Shown: positions 51,947 to 60,288 of the stretch, piece after piece | Layout of the letters: every line of letters begins with the position of its first letter | Position numbering within the stretch: the stretch's first letter is position 1 | From: Oleispira sp036960605 | Lineage (GTDB): Bacteria; Pseudomonadota; Gammaproteobacteria; Pseudomonadales; Oceanobacteraceae | DNA length: 64,000 bases | Assembly: GCA_036960605.1 (NCBI GenBank) | Contig: JBALXI010000007.1 | Location: 80,318-144,317 of the forward strand | Direction: 5' to 3' | Notes under the pieces: model-generated | What the model was told of the DNA's origin: nothing | The model's input: only the letters and a program-made list of their open reading frames with translations | The model's database searches: none | Position numbers and translations under genes: made by a program

Positions 51947-52573
51947 CTAAATAAATGACATCATTACAATTAGGGTGGTTAGCAGTCCACAGCCGACAAA
52001 GACAGCAAGTGCTCTGCTATTTGAAATAATGGTGATTTGAGCGCCTGAGTGGTTATGTTGTTTGCCCACAATCATGGCCCAAAGTAAGGGTTTAGCGCGC
52101 AGTTTATAAAAAATGATAGCGATTAAGTGCAGCGCTACGATGAGAAGGAGTAGGCGGGCTGTAACGCCGTGAATAAGAGTGGATACATCAACGACTGAGT
52201 TAGTTATCCATAGATGCAATATAGGAATGTTGTTGAAAAAATCAGCGATAATCAAACCAGCGATACACTGAGATAATAGGCAAACGATCATTAATATGAC
52301 CATCCAGCCACCTGCAGGATTATGCCCTGTTTGATGCTCATGCTTACCGGTTAAGTAGCGAATAACGGTTTTTGGAGAACGTACGAATTGATTGAATCGG
52401 CTCGTTTCGCTACCCATTAAACCCCACATGAAGCGCCACATAATCAATGTAAATAGCCCTAGTCCTAGATAGACGTGAGGGCCTTTTCCTGCAAAGCCGG
52501 TAATGATTAAGCCGATAAATAAAGCGGCTTGAAGCCAGTGATATAAACGTGTTGGTAAATCCCAGATTGTCAT
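51947..52573 (-). CDS. Di-haem cytochrome b561-type membrane protein
   Basis: 208 residues. It opens with the prokaryotic b561 hallmark WDLPTRLYHWLQAALFIGLIITGF, where the His is a haem ligand; further ligand His are expected in HVYLGLGLFTLIMWRFMWG and HGVTARLLLLIVALHLIAIIFYKL. Four transmembrane helices. Such proteins move electrons between quinol and periplasmic cytochromes. It is transcribed away from the cytochrome c' gene at 52693 over a 119-bp spacer, a common pairing in proteobacteria. GGAT sequence upstream of ATG 52573 may serve as ribosome-binding site. Confidence 0.92.
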   Translation of the reverse strand: MTIWDLPTRLYHWLQAALFIGLIITGFAGKGPHVYLGLGLFTLIMWRFMWGLMGSETSRFNQFVRSPKTVIRYLTGKHEHQTGHNPAGGWMVILMIVCLLSQCIAGLIIADFFNNIPILHLWITNSVVDVSTLIHGVTARLLLLIVALHLIAIIFYKLRAKPLLWAMIVGKQHNHSGAQITIISNSRALAVFVGCGLLTTLIVMMSFI

Positions 52574-52692
52574 ATGCGTATCCTTTTACTATTCCTTATG
52601 GTTAGGCAATAATTTACACTGCCATTATTGCATAAGCAACAGTTGTTGTGTAAGTTAACGTTTCTTCAAATTAAAAACTAAAGGGGAAAATA

Positions 52693-53160
52693 ATGAAAAG
52701 GTTCTTATTGAGTATTTCTGCAAGGTCCCTTGCATCTGTTTCTATCGCGTTGCTAGTGGCAGGAAGCGCATATGCAAAAGAGTCTGCTTTTGAGCATGAA
52801 ATTAAAAGCAGACAAGATATTTTTGCTTCGATTGAGGATAAATCAGATTTGGTAGAAAATTTGTTGGACGAAGATAAGCCTGATTGGCAGAAAATAATGC
52901 TAAATAGTCAGCACTTAGTCGCTCATGCGGCAAGCCTTAAAGCACTTTTCCCTATTGGTAGTCATGAAGGGTCGCGTGCCAAGGTATTTGTCTGGGAAAA
53001 ACCAGAGAAGTTTAACCAGCTGTTGATGGAATTAAATATGGGTTTTCAGCAACTTGAAACTGCCAGCCAGCGGAACATGTTGTCAGAGGCAGAAGCTGGC
53101 TTAGAGCGCGCTCAAGCATCATGCAAAAGTTGTCATCGTATAAATCGTTCGCTTTGGTAG
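52693..53160 (+). CDS. Cytochrome c', class II
   Basis: 155 residues. Signal peptide (SVSIALLVAGSAYAKES, cleavage near 29); the mature four-helix-bundle protein carries the haem attachment motif CKSCH close to the C terminus (ASCKSCHRINRSLW), as is typical for class II. Cytochrome c' binds NO and CO and is thought to protect against nitrosative stress or to accept electrons from a b561. AAGGGGA ribosome-binding site before ATG 52693. Divergent b561 gene and nearby Crp/Fnr regulators suggest control by redox or NO conditions (inference). Confidence 0.93.
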   Translation: MKRFLLSISARSLASVSIALLVAGSAYAKESAFEHEIKSRQDIFASIEDKSDLVENLLDEDKPDWQKIMLNSQHLVAHAASLKALFPIGSHEGSRAKVFVWEKPEKFNQLLMELNMGFQQLETASQRNMLSEAEAGLERAQASCKSCHRINRSLW

Positions 53161-53260
53161 TTTTCTCGTCATGGTTTTATGAGTACGAGCTGCCATTAAA
53201 TGAGTTGACTAAGCTATTCTTAGAATTTAGCAGCAATTAATAATATTTAGAGATGAGTTT

Positions 53261-54304
53261 ATGTTTATCAAAAAGATTCAATGGAATAAATTTATAGTTA
53301 TGTGCGTTGTTGTCATGGGTAATTTAGTGCTGACAGGGTGTTCATACTTTGCAGACAAAGCCGTGGAGTCAGCTTTGTCTAAAGAGGCTTCGACTTCTTT
53401 GTTACCCTCTGGGATCAATGTTTTCCTTTGTGGAACGGGGACGCCTTACCCCGATGAAGCGAGAAACCCTTCTTGCTTAGCGATCATCGCAGGCAGTGAA
53501 TATTTGGTTTTTGATGCCGGAGAAGGCAGCAGCCGTAGGCTGGATACGATGGGGCTGCCGACGAAGGAGTTGGATGCCGTCTTTATTAGTCATTGGCATT
53601 CAGACCACTTTAGTGGATTAGACTATTTGATGAATTCCTCTTGGGTATTTGGCCGTAAACAGATATTAGAGGTTTATGGCCCTGCGGGAGTTACTGGCGT
53701 AATTGCGGGTATTGAGCAAAGTTATGCTTTGGATATTTCTTATCGCTCAGGATTGCAGAAAGAGGCATTAAATAAAGAATTTGCTCTCGCCCTACCTAAA
53801 CCGGTGATTATTACCGAGGGTAGCGCAGAAAAATCGGTGGTTTATCAAAAGAATGACGTCACTGTTAGCGCTTTCTTAGTGGATCATGCTCCGGTGAAGC
53901 CTGCTTTAGGTTATTTGGTTGAATATAAAGGCCGTAAAGTCGTTATTTCAGGGGATACTAGAATATCCTCCAATGTCGAAAAGTATTCTAAGCAGGCCGA
54001 CATTCTTATTCATGAAGCGTTAAATGTGGCAATGAATATCAATGCGGTAAAAATAGCGAGAGAGCTTGGTCTGTCTGCGAGAGCTGATCAAATTGAAGCT
54101 ATTATTCCTTATCATGCTAGCACCTTAGAAATTGCCAAATTAGCGCAAAGAGCCAAGGTTAAGCAGTTGGTCTTGAGTCATTTTATTCCAGGGCCGCCAA
54201 ACTGGTTGGCTGAATATATGTTTGTTGATGGCATGGATGATCTTTATGACGGTGACATCGTGGTCGGGGCGGATAAGATGCATATTCATCTTCCACCGAA
54301 GTAA
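53261..54304 (+). CDS. Metallo-beta-lactamase-fold lipoprotein (RNase Z/arylsulfatase-like group)
   Basis: 347 residues. Signal peptide ends in the lipobox VLTGCSYF. MBL-fold hydrolase with the zinc-binding motif SHWHSDHFSG, a further His in LVDHAPVKPALGYLVEY, and Asp in GRKVVISGDTRISSN, then LVLSHFIPGP. The opening FLCGTGTPYPDEARNPS, and the GDTR motif, place it with the RNase Z-like group of periplasmic hydrolases rather than with true beta-lactamases. The substrate is unknown. It lies between cytochrome c' and the second Crp/Fnr gene, with clear spacers, so is probably monocistronic. Confidence 0.88.
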   Translation: MFIKKIQWNKFIVMCVVVMGNLVLTGCSYFADKAVESALSKEASTSLLPSGINVFLCGTGTPYPDEARNPSCLAIIAGSEYLVFDAGEGSSRRLDTMGLPTKELDAVFISHWHSDHFSGLDYLMNSSWVFGRKQILEVYGPAGVTGVIAGIEQSYALDISYRSGLQKEALNKEFALALPKPVIITEGSAEKSVVYQKNDVTVSAFLVDHAPVKPALGYLVEYKGRKVVISGDTRISSNVEKYSKQADILIHEALNVAMNINAVKIARELGLSARADQIEAIIPYHASTLEIAKLAQRAKVKQLVLSHFIPGPPNWLAEYMFVDGMDDLYDGDIVVGADKMHIHLPPK

Positions 54305-54366
54305 CAGTAATCGTTGAGAGTAACCATCGCAGAGCAAATTAACTAAGCCGTATTAGGTAATGCATT

Positions 54367-55065
54367 ATGACAAACGAAATTAGCGAGATACTCTTTAATC
54401 CTCAAAGTCCATTCAACATCGCGAGTGATGATATAAAACAATTGATCCTAGACCAAGGAAGGCTTGTTCAGAAAAAAAAGGGTGAGCGGATTAGCTTTGA
54501 AGGTGAGCCTTTGAATTACATTATTGCTGTGAAAAGTGGCAAGGTAAGGGTCTCGAAGACCGATGAACATGGACGTTGCTTATTAATTCATCGAGCGGTC
54601 CCTGGGAACTGGATGGGTTTTTCAGGACATTTTTGTGGTGCACAGTGGCCTCATGATTTGAAGGCTGATAATAACTGTGAATTGTTTTATTTACCGCGGA
54701 TGACGTTCGAAAGTGTTTTAGAGTCAGACCCTTTAATCTATCGAAAAATTTTGACACTAATGTCTTATTATACAAATTTCTTTTGTGATCACTTGATGGA
54801 TTTTGTCTGTAAACCTTTGAAATCTCGTGTGATTCAAGCGTTGTTATCTTTAAGTGAGCGCTATCAAACATTGGAGTTAGAACTAACACAGGCTGATTTA
54901 GCTTCTTTTCTGGGGGTGACGAGAGAAGCCGTTGCTCAGCAATTAAGTCAATTACAAAAGCTAGGGATGGTGAGTTCAGGTTATGGCAAGTTGATCATTG
55001 TTGATAAAGACGTATTGAAAGCTCATCAGCAACCTGACAGTGAAGAATTTGTTATTAATGGTTAA
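54367..55065 (+). CDS. Crp/Fnr-family regulator, paralogue of 50126
   Basis: 232 residues with the same plan as the protein at 50126: a cNMP-binding-like domain (KKKGERISFEGEPLNYIIAVKSGKVRVSKTDEHGRCLLIH) and Crp HTH (LELTQADLASFLGVTREAVAQQLSQLQKLGMVSSGYGKLIIVDKD). The two HTHs are nearly the same, so they may recognise similar operators. Lacks Fnr Cys clusters. It lies 135 bp upstream of the sphingomyelinase-like gene at 55200, which it could regulate. The start codon is ATG 54367, after TTAGGTAA. Confidence 0.92.
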   Translation: MTNEISEILFNPQSPFNIASDDIKQLILDQGRLVQKKKGERISFEGEPLNYIIAVKSGKVRVSKTDEHGRCLLIHRAVPGNWMGFSGHFCGAQWPHDLKADNNCELFYLPRMTFESVLESDPLIYRKILTLMSYYTNFFCDHLMDFVCKPLKSRVIQALLSLSERYQTLELELTQADLASFLGVTREAVAQQLSQLQKLGMVSSGYGKLIIVDKDVLKAHQQPDSEEFVING

Positions 55066-55199
55066 TGTCATCTTTGGACAATGATTTTATTATAATGGGA
55101 CGATAGTATTAGTTGTCAATGCTATCGTCTTCGCTGCAGGAAGCATCTGAGGCTGCATACCTTATAAAAATAATAACGTTATTAAACGAGATGCAAAAC

Positions 55200-56933
55200 A
55201 TGATTAAGAATCCCACCAAGCTTATTTTTGCAGCAGGCGTGATGTTAATGTCTGCGGCAACCTGGGCCGAAAGCTATATTTACCTAACCAATAATACCCT
55301 TCAAACCCTAGATCTAACCATCAATCAACGTGGTTCCTCGTTGGTAAAAGGCGAGCACTGGAAGCAGCATGCCACTTCGGTTCCGCCATTAGGCACCGTT
55401 CGCTATTTAGAAACCAACCGAGATACGGGAATAAAGTGGGGCAAAGATTATTATTTTGATACCACTGTGACGGCTGCAGATGGCAGTACGGCAATGCTGC
55501 AACAGAAGCTAACGGGCACTTGGAATTTTAGTGAAATCTGGCACGGTACCCAACAGTCTCCTTGGTATGATGATCGTAATATACATTCTGTGAAGCAAAG
55601 CTTTGCAGGCGCAGATTCGACGATTGCTTTTAAAGCTGAAAATGCGCGCGTTAATGGTGATGATTATTACTATGTTATTCATCCAAAAGAAGAAACAGTT
55701 ACTCGCGGTTTAAATAATAACTTCAATGTATTGGCGTATAACGTTTGGGCCTTATTACCGGGCTTGGTTTCTAAAAGTGTCAGTGAGCGTCTGAATTTAT
55801 TGAAAGATAAACTAAATGGTTATGATGCCATTGTCTTTTCTGAATTATTTGATAACAGTCGTCGTAGTACTTTCTTAAATGCACTTAAAACAGAATATCC
55901 TTATCAAACATCGGTGGTCGATCGTTCGGGTTCTATTGAAGATGGTGGTGTTTTAATTGTTAGCCGCTGGCCTATTGATGTCGAATCTCAAATTGCGTTC
56001 TCTGAATGCGATGCAGAAGACTGCCTGTCAGCAAAGGGTGTGATCTACGCCAAAATTAATAAGGGCGGAAATCCTTACCATGTCTTTGGCAGCCATACGC
56101 AGGCTTGGAATGCTGAGAAAAATCAAGCAACACGTTTAAGCCAATTCCAGAAAATGCGTAATTTTATTGATGGTCGCTCAATCAGTACGAACGAGCCTGT
56201 GATTATTGCGGGTGATTTAAACGTCGACAAAATTAACTTTCCGCAAGAATACAATACGATGCTGAACGTATTGAACGCCGAAGAAGCACCTCGCAATGGC
56301 GGCTATGCGTCGTCGTATAATGGTAACGTGAATGCTTGGACAGATGGCGCCCCTGAAGATTTAGATTATGTTTTATATTCTACTGCGCACTTACAGCCAA
56401 CTTCTTCGAACTCTAAAGTATTAACGCCTCGTAGTATTCATGCGGATGTTTTTACTAAGTATGATTTGTCTGACCATTTTGCGGTTGCCGGTAATTTAAC
56501 CTTTGAAACCTCAGAAGGCGAAGTAGACGTTTCTTTAGTTTATAAAGAGCTTCGTGATGGTCGTTCGAATAAGTGTTTAGATTTCGAAGGGGCTAGTCCT
56601 TCAAATGGCAAGCAAGCCTTATTATGGGACTGCGCCAATGTTGCTTGGCAAAAATGGGCTTATGATCAAGCAACAGGCTTGTTACGTAATAAAGCCAATC
56701 CTGATTATTGCCTAGATAATATGGGTCAGCCTTATTCAGGCGGTGGTATCCATATGTGGCAGTGCGATGAAAATAACATCAACCAGCAGTGGAATTTCAC
56801 CGGCGATCAGTTGGTGCCACGTTCGAATCATTCTATCGCAGTAGATGCGTATGGTTCGGATAACGGTTCTCAAGTCGCTCTTTGGTCAACACACAGTGGT
56901 GCTAATCAAAAATGGACTTGGGGTAATCAGTAA
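55200..56933 (+). CDS. Secreted sphingomyelinase C-like enzyme with ricin-type lectin
   Basis: 577 residues. Signal peptide to about residue 23 (SAATWAESY). N-terminal beta domain (SYIYLTNNTLQTLDLTINQRGSS …) common to bacterial sphingomyelinases, then an EEP catalytic domain with N181 (AYNVWALLPG), E215 (FSELFD), H299 (GSHTQAW), D339/N341 (AGDLNVDK) and D425-H426 (LSDHFAV), the metal-dependent neutral sphingomyelinase set. C-terminal ricin B lectin (about 450-577). ATG 55200 is chosen over ATG 55191 and longer starts because the GAG-N9-ATG leader matches that of the paralogue at 57107. Predicted to release ceramide and phosphocholine outside the cell. Confidence 0.92.
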   Translation: MIKNPTKLIFAAGVMLMSAATWAESYIYLTNNTLQTLDLTINQRGSSLVKGEHWKQHATSVPPLGTVRYLETNRDTGIKWGKDYYFDTTVTAADGSTAMLQQKLTGTWNFSEIWHGTQQSPWYDDRNIHSVKQSFAGADSTIAFKAENARVNGDDYYYVIHPKEETVTRGLNNNFNVLAYNVWALLPGLVSKSVSERLNLLKDKLNGYDAIVFSELFDNSRRSTFLNALKTEYPYQTSVVDRSGSIEDGGVLIVSRWPIDVESQIAFSECDAEDCLSAKGVIYAKINKGGNPYHVFGSHTQAWNAEKNQATRLSQFQKMRNFIDGRSISTNEPVIIAGDLNVDKINFPQEYNTMLNVLNAEEAPRNGGYASSYNGNVNAWTDGAPEDLDYVLYSTAHLQPTSSNSKVLTPRSIHADVFTKYDLSDHFAVAGNLTFETSEGEVDVSLVYKELRDGRSNKCLDFEGASPSNGKQALLWDCANVAWQKWAYDQATGLLRNKANPDYCLDNMGQPYSGGGIHMWQCDENNINQQWNFTGDQLVPRSNHSIAVDAYGSDNGSQVALWSTHSGANQKWTWGNQ

Positions 56934-57106
56934 AGCAGGCATTAAAACTTGTCGTAGGATGGCATTAGACTGTCACCTTACGACAATGTAGTGAACGTTA
57001 GAGTTGGGTATTTTAATGATTAGAATACCCGCCTCACCGCAGGATGCATCGGAGGTAAATTGAAGAATATGAATAATAAAAACAATACCTTAATCGAGAT
57101 GCAAAC

Positions 57107-58837
57107 ATGCGAACAGTGTCCTCTAAGAAATCTTCAAAGCGCGCTTTTTCTGCGGCTTCCGTTTTATTAACCGCGATTGCTTCTTTATCAAGCACTTCTG
57201 CTTGGTCTGAGAGCTATATCTACTTAACCAATAATACCGATCAAACGTTAGATCTAACGGTTAATCAGCGTGGCTCTTCGTTGACTAAGGGCGATCATTG
57301 GAAGCAGCACGCCACATCTATTCCTCCTTACGGTACTGCGCGTTATTTAGAAACAAATCGTGATAGCGGTATTAAGTGGGGTAAGGATTATTATTTTGAT
57401 ACCACCGTCACCGCAGAAGATGGCAGCACGGCGATGTTGCAGCAGAAACTGACCGGTACGTGGAACTTCAGTGATATCTGGCACGGTACGCAACAATCTT
57501 CTTGGTATGATGACCGCAATATTCATTCTGTGACTCAAGATTTTGTCGGAGCCAACAGTACGATTGCCTTTAAAGCAGAAGCAGCTCGCGCTAACGGTGA
57601 CGATTATTATTATGTTATTCAGCCTCAAGAAGAAACGGTGACACGTGGCTTGAATAACAACTTAAATGTTTTGGCTTATAACGTATGGGCTTTGCTACCC
57701 GGTATTGTTTCAAGAAGCGTTGGCGAACGTTTGAATCTACTGAAAGATAAATTAAACGGCTACGATGCAATTGTATTCTCTGAGCTGTTTGATAATAGCC
57801 GTCGTGAAACTTTGCTTAACGCACTCAAAACTGAATATCCACATCAGACTCAGGTCGTTGATCGTTCTGGTTCAGTTGAAGATGGAGGCGTATTAATTGT
57901 TAGTCGTTATCCTATTGATTCTGAATCTCAGATTGCTTTTAACGCCTGTGATGCAGAAGATTGTATGTCAGCAAAAGGGGTTATCTACGCCAAGATAAAT
58001 AAAGGCGGAAATCCTTATCATATTTTCGGCAGCCATACGCAAGCTTGGACAGCTGCAGAAAATCAGGCGACTCGGCTAAGCCAGTTCCAACAAATGCGTG
58101 ACTTTATTGATAGCCGAAATATCAGCAGCAGTGAGCCGGTAATTATTGCGGGGGATTTGAATGTTGATAAAGAAGATTTCCCACAAGAATACAACACCAT
58201 GTTGAGTGTATTAAATGCTGAAGAAGTGCCTCGCAGTGGTGGTTATAAATATACCGCTGATGGTCGTATTAATAACTGGACTGATGGTGATCCTGAAATT
58301 TTGGATTATGTATTGTATTCAACAGCGCACCTGACACCGACGTCCTCTTCTGCAAAAGTATTAGTGCCTCGTAGCATTCACGCTGATGTATTTACCAAGT
58401 ACGATTTATCCGATCATTTCCCAATCGCCGGTAACCTTACTTTTGATACTCCAGAAGGTTCAGCAGAGCCAGCACCATTTACGGGCACGGTTAATGGCAA
58501 TTGGAGTAATTCAGGTGGACGTGATCGTTCGTCTAGCAATAACCCAAGTTACATCCTGACAGTTGCTGAAGGTACGAATGTAACCATCGATTTAACCTCC
58601 AATATTGATACATATTTGTATGTTGAAGAAATTACGACTGGCGCGCAGTCTGAAAACGATGATGGTGGTGAGGGTTATAACTCTCGTATTAATTTAGATA
58701 CCAATGCTGGCGACGGTCTAGATTATTACAAAATTACTGCGGCAACTTATTCCAGTGGTCAGTCAGGTGATTTTACTGTGAAAGCGAGTTCGGGAATTAG
58801 TTTTGTTGCTGAAAGTGAATTTCCAGGCGTGAAGTAA
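57107..58837 (+). CDS. Secreted sphingomyelinase C-like paralogue with PPC-like C terminus
   Basis: 576 residues, a tandem paralogue of the preceding gene: the N-terminal domain and EEP catalytic domain are almost the same (AYNVWALLPG, FSELFD, GSHTQAW, AGDLNVDK, LSDHFPI). The C terminus is different: in place of ricin lectin it has a PPC-like beta sandwich (GNWSNSGGRDRSSSNNPSYILTV … DDGGEGYNSRI … TYSSGQSGDFTV), nearly the same as that ending the protein at 17641. Signal peptide to about residue 32 (SSTSAWSES). Probably extracellular sphingomyelinase; the PPC-like domain may aid secretion or be cleaved off. Confidence 0.92.
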   Translation: MRTVSSKKSSKRAFSAASVLLTAIASLSSTSAWSESYIYLTNNTDQTLDLTVNQRGSSLTKGDHWKQHATSIPPYGTARYLETNRDSGIKWGKDYYFDTTVTAEDGSTAMLQQKLTGTWNFSDIWHGTQQSSWYDDRNIHSVTQDFVGANSTIAFKAEAARANGDDYYYVIQPQEETVTRGLNNNLNVLAYNVWALLPGIVSRSVGERLNLLKDKLNGYDAIVFSELFDNSRRETLLNALKTEYPHQTQVVDRSGSVEDGGVLIVSRYPIDSESQIAFNACDAEDCMSAKGVIYAKINKGGNPYHIFGSHTQAWTAAENQATRLSQFQQMRDFIDSRNISSSEPVIIAGDLNVDKEDFPQEYNTMLSVLNAEEVPRSGGYKYTADGRINNWTDGDPEILDYVLYSTAHLTPTSSSAKVLVPRSIHADVFTKYDLSDHFPIAGNLTFDTPEGSAEPAPFTGTVNGNWSNSGGRDRSSSNNPSYILTVAEGTNVTIDLTSNIDTYLYVEEITTGAQSENDDGGEGYNSRINLDTNAGDGLDYYKITAATYSSGQSGDFTVKASSGISFVAESEFPGVK

Positions 58838-59048
58838 CTATTATTTGTTGTCTCTAAAAACGGCGCTACATAACGTGGCGCCAATGAACAATAAAGTGTC
58901 ATGAAAGAGAATTGAAAAACACTATTTGAAATGCGTTAATTGACCTGTTGATTAATGTAGGATCCCAGTTAATCATTCTGTCTGTCTTTACACCGAATCT
59001 TTAGTATCTAAGATTTTGGTGTCTCATACGTTTTTGTTTTGCGTATTA
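58838..59048. other. Non-coding spacer after the sphingomyelinase pair
   Basis: No gene seen. A GGCGC … GCGCC inverted repeat lies at about 58862-58882, without a T tract, and a terminator lies at 59049, unusually far (210 bp) from the gene. A small RNA ending at that terminator is possible but unsupported by a clear promoter. Confidence 0.35.
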
Positions 59049-59079
59049 AGGCTTGTCTTGAACCGACAAGCCTCTTTTT
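59049..59079 (+). terminator. Terminator in the plus direction
   Basis: A perfect 9-bp stem (59049-59057 with 59065-59073) with a 7-nt loop, then CTTTTT. It reads rightward and lies between convergent genes. Confidence 0.75.
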
Positions 59080-59111
59080 AACTCCCTGAAATTAAGTGCT
59101 TTTTAAAAAGG

Positions 59112-60128
59112 CTATGAGCGTCGACTAAAACGGGTACGATATTCTGTAGGGGTTACTCCCGTTTTCTTTTTAAACAAACGTCGAAAAGAACTGGCGTCTT
59201 CATAGCCTATTTTGTTCATTACGGTATCGACGTTGAAATCACTTTCTTCTAACATTTTTCTGGCTCGTTCAATACGAACCGATTGCAGATACGTATTGGG
59301 TGGCATGTCTAAAGCTTTATTAAAGCGTCGAATGAGCGTTCGTTGAGAAACATTATACTGTTCTGCCAAATCTTCGATGCTTAACGAAATTGTACAGTCC
59401 TGCTCAATTTGAGCTTGAATCTGGTGCACCAAATCATCTTGATGAGGTTTCGAGATTAACATCAGTGAATACGATAACTGGCTATCGCGTCGATAATCAA
59501 TGACAAATGCTTTGGCTGTTTGCATGGCGGTTTCAAAATCGACGCAGCGTTCAATAATATGCAAGCCTAAATCAAACCAAGCGATGCCTCCGCCGGCACA
59601 AAAAATATTACCATCGCGGGTAATCAATTGTTCGGCTTGCAGTTTCACGTGTGGGAAGCGTTGTTTAAACTCAGCTTCAAAACCCCAGTGTGTGGTCGCT
59701 GACTTTCCATCTAAAATGCCTGCTTCTGCTAAAAAGAAATTTCCTGTGCAATTCCCCGCGATGGTCCAGCCTGCGTTATGTGCTTTACGTAATAATTGGA
59801 TTAATTCAGGATTATTGTCGAGTGTTTGCTGAATCGGTCCGCCGATAGTGGGAACAATTAAAATATTTGATTCAGGCGCGGTTGAGGATACCTTGGAGCT
59901 CAAAGCATTTTCTAAATCGGTGAAGCTGTAATGTGCAGCCAGTTGTAAGCCGTTTATACATTGAACGTTATTCCCTTGCGCACTGGCGAGGCGAATATTA
60001 AAGGCGACTGCCGTCTCTTGCTGTTGTATGCGATTCCACGTTACACCTGCTAAGGCAAATAAATCTACGACGCCAGTGATTGCTGAGGCGAGGGCTTGAT
60101 CAAACCCTAATACATAAATGTTAATCAT
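59112..60128 (-). CDS. GlxA-type AraC regulator with DJ-1/PfpI domain
   Basis: About 339 residues. The N-terminal class-I glutamine amidotransferase-like domain (INIYVLGFDQALASAITGVVDLFALAG … IAGNCTGNFFLAEAGILDG) carries the nucleophile-elbow Cys, as in regulators of the FtrA/GlxA group. The C-terminal double HTH (VSQRTLIRRFNKALDM, FRRLFKKKTGVTPTEYR) binds DNA. ATG 60128 is preferred since conserved homology starts there; TTG 60173 and ATG 60170 would add 14-15 residues. Divergent from the acyl-CoA dehydrogenase gene, which it probably regulates. Confidence 0.92.
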   Translation of the reverse strand: MINIYVLGFDQALASAITGVVDLFALAGVTWNRIQQQETAVAFNIRLASAQGNNVQCINGLQLAAHYSFTDLENALSSKVSSTAPESNILIVPTIGGPIQQTLDNNPELIQLLRKAHNAGWTIAGNCTGNFFLAEAGILDGKSATTHWGFEAEFKQRFPHVKLQAEQLITRDGNIFCAGGGIAWFDLGLHIIERCVDFETAMQTAKAFVIDYRRDSQLSYSLMLISKPHQDDLVHQIQAQIEQDCTISLSIEDLAEQYNVSQRTLIRRFNKALDMPPNTYLQSVRIERARKMLEESDFNVDTVMNKIGYEDASSFRRLFKKKTGVTPTEYRTRFSRRS

Positions 60129-60173
60129 TTCGTCTTTGTCGTGCCTAGTTGCAGTGTGATTCGCTAGCATCAA

Positions 60174-60288
60174 AGATGCTGATTTAGCGTTTTGGCAGTA
60201 TCAGCCCTATATGTGTCTATATTGACAATTCAAACTGCGGTTTGCAAGTCGGATACTAGAGCCTAGATTTATTCTTAGGGTGATTATT
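60174..60288. promoter_or_regulatory. Divergent control region of GlxA-type regulator and acyl-CoA dehydrogenase
   Basis: Contains TTGACA at 60222-60227 and, directly after it, the palindrome CAAAC-TGCG-GTTTG (60231-60244), a candidate operator for the regulator. No well-spaced -10 was found. Confidence 0.4.
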
